A stretch of 10,408 nucleotides of DNA, taken from the NCBI GenBank assembly GCA_958439725.1, contig CAUBWJ010000055.1:1-10408 (forward strand), given 5' to 3'. Under the pieces are notes generated by a model, which ran no database searches, was not told the origin of the DNA, and saw nothing but the letters and a program-made list of their open reading frames with translations. Shown in pieces: positions 6,511 to 10,408 of this stretch; the stretch's first letter is position 1; each line of letters opens with the position of its first letter. The position numbers and the translations under genes are program-made. The DNA is from an uncultured Muribaculaceae bacterium (GTDB lineage: Bacteria; Bacteroidota; Bacteroidia; Bacteroidales; Muribaculaceae).

Positions 6511-7110
6511 ATGCATACGAATTCAACTAAATCGTTCGATATGAAGAATTATACGTTTTCGGGACTTACCCGTTACTGGTGGGTGCCGCTTATCACCGGT
6601 CTGATCTGTATAGGCCTTGGAATATGGACGCTGTGTTCGCCCGTGGAGTCAATCAAAATTCTGGCATACGCCTTTGCAGTGTGCTTTGCGGTAGCCGGAA
6701 TATTCTATATCGTGTTCTCCTGCATGGCCTCGCGCTTCACAAGCGACTGGGGCTGGGGACTGGCCATGGGCATACTTGAAGTGATAGGCGGCGTGTGGCT
6801 CCTGATGCTTCCCGCACCGCAGCTTGAGGTTGCGTTTATCTACATCGTGGGCTTCTGGATATTGTTTGCTGCCATCAGTTCGGTGTCGGTGGCTTTTGCG
6901 ATGCCCGGCGGAGGCGCCTGGACGGTATGGGCCGTGCTGCTTCTGATTGCCACAATCATATTCGGAGTGATATTCCTCACGAACCCGTTGGCCGGAGGCG
7001 TTGCCGTATGGATGTGGCTTGCATTGTCGCTGATAGTGTTCGGCGTGTACCGACTGGTATTCGCAGGCAGGCTGAAAACTCTCCGCGAGGATACCGACGG
7101 GCTGCTCTGA
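6511..7110 (+). CDS. HdeD-like (DUF308) six-helix membrane protein
   Basis: A 199-aa inner-membrane protein with six hydrophobic helices at about 24-41, 48-70, 82-100, 106-129, 136-156 and 162-184, ending in a short charged tail (RLKTLREDTDGLL). The pattern of paired helices with short loops, a Gly-rich mid-helix (GILEVIGGVWLL) and the size match the HdeD/DUF308 family. E. coli HdeD is linked to acid resistance at high cell density, but the biochemical role of the family is unknown and that job should not be assumed here. ATG 6511 is the first start after the alaS terminator; ATG 6541 (189 aa, MKNYTF) is an equally reasonable choice. A frame extension to TTG at 6469 is unlikely because it starts inside the terminator. 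No convincing promoter is visible in the short gap. Confidence 0.85.
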   Translation: MHTNSTKSFDMKNYTFSGLTRYWWVPLITGLICIGLGIWTLCSPVESIKILAYAFAVCFAVAGIFYIVFSCMASRFTSDWGWGLAMGILEVIGGVWLLMLPAPQLEVAFIYIVGFWILFAAISSVSVAFAMPGGGAWTVWAVLLLIATIIFGVIFLTNPLAGGVAVWMWLALSLIVFGVYRLVFAGRLKTLREDTDGLL

Positions 7111-7133
7111 TTCCAATTATTATTTATATATGA

Positions 7134-7176
7134 AGCTGCGCTGTGAACCCTACGTTCATGGCGCAGCTCCTGTTTT
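7134..7176. terminator. Shared hairpin between convergent genes
   Basis: A 15-bp stem with two G-U pairs forms between 7134-7148 and 7154-7168 around the loop CCTAC. On the plus strand it is followed by CCTGTTTT, a modest T-run. On the minus strand only AT-rich sequence follows. It lies between the stops of the HdeD gene (plus) and the sugar kinase (minus), so it probably ends both transcripts. Confidence 0.65.
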
Positions 7177-7191
7177 GTGGGAATGCGGATG

Positions 7192-8070
7192 TCAGGCGGT
7201 GAGTTCGGGAGGCAGCACGGGCATGGCTCCGTTGCGGGTGCAGACGTAGGCGGAGGTGCGCACGGCCAGCGAATGAGCCTCGGGAACGCTTTTGCCCCGG
7301 AGTATGGAGGCTATGAAGGCGGCTGTGAAGCTATCGCCCGCGCCCACCGTGTCGGCAACCTCTACATGGGGCGTGGGCTGGAAGGAGACGTTGCCGGGCG
7401 TGAACACATAGCTGCCGTTGATGCCGCATGTGAGAATGAGCATCCGGAGGTTGTATTTGCCGAGAAGTATCCAGCATTTGTCCTGAAGGTCGATTCCGGG
7501 GTAGCCGAACATACGGCTGACTATCACGAGTTCCTCATCGTTGATCTTCAGAACGTTGCAGCGCTGCATGGAGTTGCAGAGGATTTCCTTGTCGTAGAAA
7601 CCCTGACGGAGGTTCACGTCAAAGACCGTAAGAGTGTCGTCGGTGCGGGGTATTGCGTCGAGAAACCGGTTGATGGTGTCGCGCGACACCACATTGCGCT
7701 GTGCGAGGGAGCCGAAGCATACGGCCTTGGTGTTCTGGGCGAGGGCGTGGAGCTGCGGAGTGTAGGGAATGTTGTCCCAGGCCACATTCTCTTTGATTTC
7801 ATACTGCGGTATGCCTGCGGGGTCGATTTCCACCTGCACAGTGCCGGTAGGGTAGGGCACTTCGGGGATAAGATGGTTGAGCCCCTTGGAGGTGAAATTT
7901 TCCAGGAGTTCCTTTCCGAAGGTATCGGCGCCGACGGCGCTTACCACACAGCTCGGCAGGCCGAACTGCGAGACGTGGTAGGCGAAGTTGGCGGGAGCAC
8001 CGCCTATTTTTTTACCTTCAGGAAGAATGTCCCACAGGGCTTCGCCCATTCCTACAACTAAGTTTTCCAT
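7192..8070 (-). CDS. PfkB-family carbohydrate kinase, probably fructokinase
   Basis: A 292-aa ribokinase/PfkB-fold cytosolic sugar kinase. It has the N-terminal sugar-binding signature GGAPANFAYH (23-32), DVNLRQGFY (151-159), KINDEE (175-180), an ATP-site strand (LTCGINGSYV, about 213-222) and the C-terminal signature DTVGAGDSF (240-248), with Asp246 as the catalytic base in the GAGD anion hole. The signature variants and size are nearest to bacterial fructokinases (fructose to fructose 6-phosphate), but other ketose or aldose substrates cannot be excluded. It stands alone, with no adjacent sugar transporter, glycoside hydrolase or SusC/D pair. It has its own canonical promoter and is convergent with the HdeD gene. 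A nearly full-length open frame on the opposite strand is a codon-phase shadow. Confidence 0.93.
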   Translation of the reverse strand: MENLVVGMGEALWDILPEGKKIGGAPANFAYHVSQFGLPSCVVSAVGADTFGKELLENFTSKGLNHLIPEVPYPTGTVQVEIDPAGIPQYEIKENVAWDNIPYTPQLHALAQNTKAVCFGSLAQRNVVSRDTINRFLDAIPRTDDTLTVFDVNLRQGFYDKEILCNSMQRCNVLKINDEELVIVSRMFGYPGIDLQDKCWILLGKYNLRMLILTCGINGSYVFTPGNVSFQPTPHVEVADTVGAGDSFTAAFIASILRGKSVPEAHSLAVRTSAYVCTRNGAMPVLPPELTA

Positions 8071-8111
8071 GTCGATGCGTTTTTTTGAGGTTTACTATTG
8101 AGAAGAACATC

Positions 8112-8143
8112 CAAATGTACGCAAAATAAAAGCTTTGGGCAAA
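8112..8143 (-). promoter_or_regulatory. Promoter of the sugar kinase gene
   Basis: On the minus strand TTTG (8143 to 8140) and TACATTTG (8119 to 8112) are exactly 20 bases apart, a full match to the Bacteroidetes -33/-7 consensus. The predicted start is near 8105, giving a leader of about 35 bases. This is the best-formed promoter in the window. Confidence 0.75.
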
Positions 8144-8228
8144 TCCCGGTCTGGCAATGGGTGAGATTCGCGGATGCTTGTTTATGGAAGAATTTCTTTA
8201 ATGCGGAACAACGAACAGCCGTTTTTCG

Positions 8229-8236
8229 TAATTTTG
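8229..8236 (+). promoter_or_regulatory. -7 box for the YczE-like gene
   Basis: TAATTTTG matches TAnnTTTG and lies 22 bases before the start codon, giving a leader of roughly 16 bases. No clear TTTG lies 19-21 bases upstream. The 188-base gap between the divergent kinase and this gene holds nothing else I recognise. Confidence 0.5.
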
Positions 8237-8258
8237 CAGTGATAATTGAATACTGAAG

Positions 8259-9020
8259 ATGAATGAAGCTGCAATTGGCGTAGACGTGAGGTCGCGCGTT
8301 ATCGGATTTTTATGGCAGCATGTGTTGCTGTTTTTATCGCTTTTTGTAATGACTGCCGGAGTGGCGCTGTGTGTACGCTCGGCTCTGGGCAGCAGTGTGA
8401 TTTCAACCATTCCTTATGTTATGACCGAGGCCGGAGCCGCGTCGATGGCACCCGGGCTCACAATCGGGCAGTATACCTATCTGATGAATTTCGTTCTGGT
8501 TCTGGCCCAGATAGCTGTGCTGCGCCGCAGATTCGAGGCCGTGCAGCTGTTTCAGCTCGTGATAGGCTTTGCTTTCGGCTGGCTGCTCGATGTGAATATG
8601 GCGCTTACCGACGGTCTGGTAGGCGAGGGGCTGCTTTCACAGATTTTGGCCCAGCTGGCGGGGTGTACGATACTGGGAATAGGAATAGCCTTTGAGGTGC
8701 GCTGCGGGTCGGTGACCATGCCGGGCGAAGGTATGCCCGTGGCTCTGACGCGCGTCACGCGGCTTCCCTTTCCGAAAGCAAAGATTATCGTAGACATATC
8801 GCTGGTGGTGATAGCCGTTGTGCTGGGCTACGGGTTCTTCGGCCGATGGATGGGCAATGTGGTGGGCGTCGGCACACTCTTCGCCATGTTCTATGTGGGA
8901 CTTGTGGTAAAGATGGTCGCTCCCCGCATCGGGTGGTTCGACCGCGTCCTGAGCTTCCGCCCCGGCATCCGCCGTGTGGTCTACGGCCTCCTCCGCTACC
9001 TCGGCAACCGCATCAGCTGA
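8259..9020 (+). CDS. YczE/YitT-like (DUF6198-type) integral membrane protein
   Basis: A 253-aa membrane protein with about six helices (19-39, 73-90, 99-117, 131-149, 176-196, 204-222) and a basic C-terminal tail. It has the features of the YczE/YyaS family: an early LGSSVISTIPY segment after helix 1, a conserved MPGEGMPVALT loop between helices 4 and 5, and VVGVGTLFAMFYVG in the last helix. The loops suggest a transporter-like or channel-like protein, but no substrate is known for the family. The ATG at 8259 follows a good -7 box. It is divergent from the sugar kinase and convergent with the glycosyltransferase, so context gives no functional partner. Confidence 0.82.
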   Translation: MNEAAIGVDVRSRVIGFLWQHVLLFLSLFVMTAGVALCVRSALGSSVISTIPYVMTEAGAASMAPGLTIGQYTYLMNFVLVLAQIAVLRRRFEAVQLFQLVIGFAFGWLLDVNMALTDGLVGEGLLSQILAQLAGCTILGIGIAFEVRCGSVTMPGEGMPVALTRVTRLPFPKAKIIVDISLVVIAVVLGYGFFGRWMGNVVGVGTLFAMFYVGLVVKMVAPRIGWFDRVLSFRPGIRRVVYGLLRYLGNRIS

Positions 9021-9050
9021 GAGGGGGTTATTGAACTATAATAACTGACG

Positions 9051-9084
9051 AAAATGGCCGCCTCGCGCTGTGCGAAACGGCCAT
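9051..9084 (-). terminator. Hairpin terminator of the polysaccharide genes
   Basis: ATGGCCG (9054-9060) pairs with CGGCCAT (9078-9084); inside, TCGC (9063-9066) pairs with GCGA (9072-9075) across a two-by-two internal loop. Read on the minus strand the stem is followed by TTTT (9054 to 9051), so it best suits the glycosyltransferase transcript. On the plus strand no T-run follows, although it may still end or protect the YczE-like transcript. Confidence 0.55.
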
Positions 9085-9126
9085 CAGAAAGCTCTTTATT
9101 ATAAGAATACCGGCTCAGCGAATCAG

Positions 9127-9891
9127 CTATATTTTCTTTTTGTTCCAAAGGATTTCAAGAACCTTAAACATGTACCGGCATCCTTCGAACACATAATTGG
9201 AATAGACATTGTTTGTCTTATATGCCTTGATATGGTCTTTTAGAATCTGCCGGTGGCTCTTAAAGCCTGAGGTGGAAGCTCCTCCCGTCCTCATTGTCAC
9301 GAAATCGGCGTCGACATATTTCGTCACTATCCGGTTTACAAATATCAGCCGCAATAACTGTTCGAAATCTGCCGCCACCCTGAATTCCGTATTAAAGTTT
9401 CCCAGCAGTTTATAGACATGCTTTCTGCAATAAAACGACGGATGGGCAGGCATAAATCCGAAACGCATCATCCATCTCCGGAAATATGACGAGGAATAAT
9501 ACCTTACGCACTTATTAAGATTATCCTTGTTCACATAGTGGATGTCGGCATAGACGGCGTCACATCCTTCGATATTCTTTATCACGGAAGAAAGTACGGT
9601 CTGGGACGAAAAAAAATCATCAGAATTAAGAATTCCGATGATTTCACCTTCTGCCATTTCTATACCCTTGTTCATTGCATCATAAATACCGTGGTCAGGT
9701 TCACTTATGTATCGCAATCGGCCCTTATATTTCGGCTCATATTCCCTGACGATATCCATTGTATCGTCTTTCGACGCCCCATCCACAATAATATGTTCAT
9801 AATCAGCATAGTCCTGAGCAAGGACGCTTTCCAAAGTGTCACGAAGCGTTGAGCCACTGTTGTAAGTGGCCGTGATAATGGATATTTTCAT
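9127..9891 (-). CDS. Family 2 glycosyltransferase (polysaccharide biosynthesis)
   Basis: A 254-aa GT-A fold glycosyltransferase that would add one sugar from a nucleotide-sugar donor to a growing surface-glycan chain on the cytoplasmic face of the membrane. The N-terminal nucleotide-binding strand is ISIITATYNS (3-12), followed by IIVDGASKDDT (34-44). The block SEPDHGIYDAMNKGI (63-77) and the metal-binding NSDD (89-92) are typical of WcaE/WfgS-like GT2 enzymes. AHPSFYCRK (149-157) and AADFEQLLRL (173-182) supply the usual acceptor-side His and the catalytic Asp175. No membrane helix is evident. It lies 15 bases downstream of the epimerase gene and is the last gene of that operon, ending before a hairpin. 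Its DNA is visibly more AT-rich than the genes to the left, as expected for a horizontally exchanged polysaccharide locus. Donor and acceptor cannot be told from the sequence. Confidence 0.93.
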   Translation of the reverse strand: MKISIITATYNSGSTLRDTLESVLAQDYADYEHIIVDGASKDDTMDIVREYEPKYKGRLRYISEPDHGIYDAMNKGIEMAEGEIIGILNSDDFFSSQTVLSSVIKNIEGCDAVYADIHYVNKDNLNKCVRYYSSSYFRRWMMRFGFMPAHPSFYCRKHVYKLLGNFNTEFRVAADFEQLLRLIFVNRIVTKYVDADFVTMRTGGASTSGFKSHRQILKDHIKAYKTNNVYSNYVFEGCRYMFKVLEILWNKKKI

Positions 9892-9906
9892 GTAAAATTG
9901 ATGATA

Positions 9907-10408
9907 TTATTGTCTCTTCAACCAATCTAAGGTATGCTTAATGCCGGTGATTCGATCATAGGGCGGATTAGGCGCAACCAGATTGGTGACAGTAAGGTCT
10001 AAAACATTGTCCGTTGTCATATTTTTTAGGCGGAACGATGTCATTGGAAAATGATATCCAAATACTTTCAAAAAATCTCCTACATAACCAGCCGCTTTCA
10101 GAGTCCAGAAAGGAAGTCGCGGTATTTTGATACCCAATGTTCCCCCAATCTCATTAGCCCAATCCTCAATATTAGTAGGTTTGTCGCCTAGATAAAATAC
10201 TTTATGAGATTTACATATGGTAGTATCATTTAATATTTGAATAATCTGATAAACAGAGTTTCCAATATATCCATATGTTTTTGTACACGATTTTTTTCCA
10301 ATATGAAAATATCTTCTTGACATGACCATGTCAAAAAAATTTCGATAGGGCACTTTAAACCAAGGTCCCCATATAGATGTTGGTCGAAGAAAAGCCCAAT
10401 CACATCTT
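9907..10408 (-). CDS. NAD-dependent epimerase/dehydratase, C-terminal part (runs off the window)
   Basis: The minus-strand frame is open from the window edge to the TAA at 9907-9909, so about 166 C-terminal residues are present and the N-terminal Rossmann half is outside. The visible part opens with CDWAFLRPTSIWGPWFK, the strand-loop motif that starts the substrate-binding half of extended SDR sugar epimerases/dehydratases (WcaG/GalE-like). GYIGNSVYQI and KVFYLGDKPTNIEDWANEIG follow, and the end is GIKHTLDWLKRQ, the usual terminal helix. The reaction is probably on a nucleotide sugar (4-epimerisation, dehydration or reduction), but the NAD-binding and YxxxK sites are not visible, so the type is undecided. 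The GTG at 10351-10353 is an internal valine, not a start. It is AT-rich and co-directional with the glycosyltransferase. Confidence 0.85.
   Translation of the reverse strand, partial: RCDWAFLRPTSIWGPWFKVPYRNFFDMVMSRRYFHIGKKSCTKTYGYIGNSVYQIIQILNDTTICKSHKVFYLGDKPTNIEDWANEIGGTLGIKIPRLPFWTLKAAGYVGDFLKVFGYHFPMTSFRLKNMTTDNVLDLTVTNLVAPNPPYDRITGIKHTLDWLKRQ

Noticed and set aside
7177..8061. 294-codon open frame antisense to the sugar kinase
   Set aside because: It is codon-phase aligned with the kinase on the other strand, a known artefact, and its translation (Val/Gly/His-rich) has no domain I recognise.
10351..10353. GTG as the start of the epimerase gene
   Set aside because: The frame stays open and keeps the conserved LRPTSIWGPWF motif up to the window edge, so the gene is truncated by the window and the GTG is internal.

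Overview
The window reads as a chromosome segment from a Bacteroidales bacterium, possibly Muribaculaceae or a close relative (inference). The grounds are: Bacteroidetes-type promoter boxes (TAnnTTTG at -7, TTTG/TTG near -33) and no Shine-Dalgarno sequences; an alanyl-tRNA synthetase whose N-terminus fits Bacteroidetes homologues; short MerR and YczE-like proteins of a kind common in the phylum; and a GC-rich core that gives way to an AT-rich surface-polysaccharide region at the right edge. No rRNA, tRNA, CRISPR array, insertion sequence or phage gene was seen.

Left part (24-2983, minus strand): a two-gene, translationally coupled redox operon. The first gene encodes a membrane polyferredoxin that looks like a fusion of a NapH-type quinol-oxidising membrane protein and a NapG/MauM-type four-cluster ferredoxin, with a twin-arginine-like segment left at the junction. 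The second encodes an aldo/keto reductase with a C-terminal two-cluster ferredoxin domain and an N-terminal Tat signal plus lipobox. Together they suggest an electron route from the membrane quinone pool to an exported, lipid-anchored reductase of unknown substrate. This is the most interesting part of the window.

Centre (3149-7110): a small MerR-type regulator (minus) is divergent from alaS (plus). Their promoters appear interleaved, next to a perfect 12-bp palindrome. The presumed alaS leader is about 215 nt and carries a REP-like hairpin. alaS ends in a strong intrinsic terminator and is followed by a six-helix HdeD/DUF308 membrane protein.

Right part (7192-10408): a PfkB-family sugar kinase, probably a fructokinase (minus, convergent with the HdeD gene across a shared hairpin), is divergent from a YczE/DUF6198-like six-helix membrane protein (plus). 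Beyond a second convergent hairpin, base composition drops and two minus-strand genes, a family 2 glycosyltransferase and the C-terminal part of a NAD-dependent sugar epimerase/dehydratase, mark the 3' end of a capsule, exopolysaccharide or O-antigen locus that continues out of the window. The longest stretch without a gene is the 288 bases between merR and alaS, described in the feature list.
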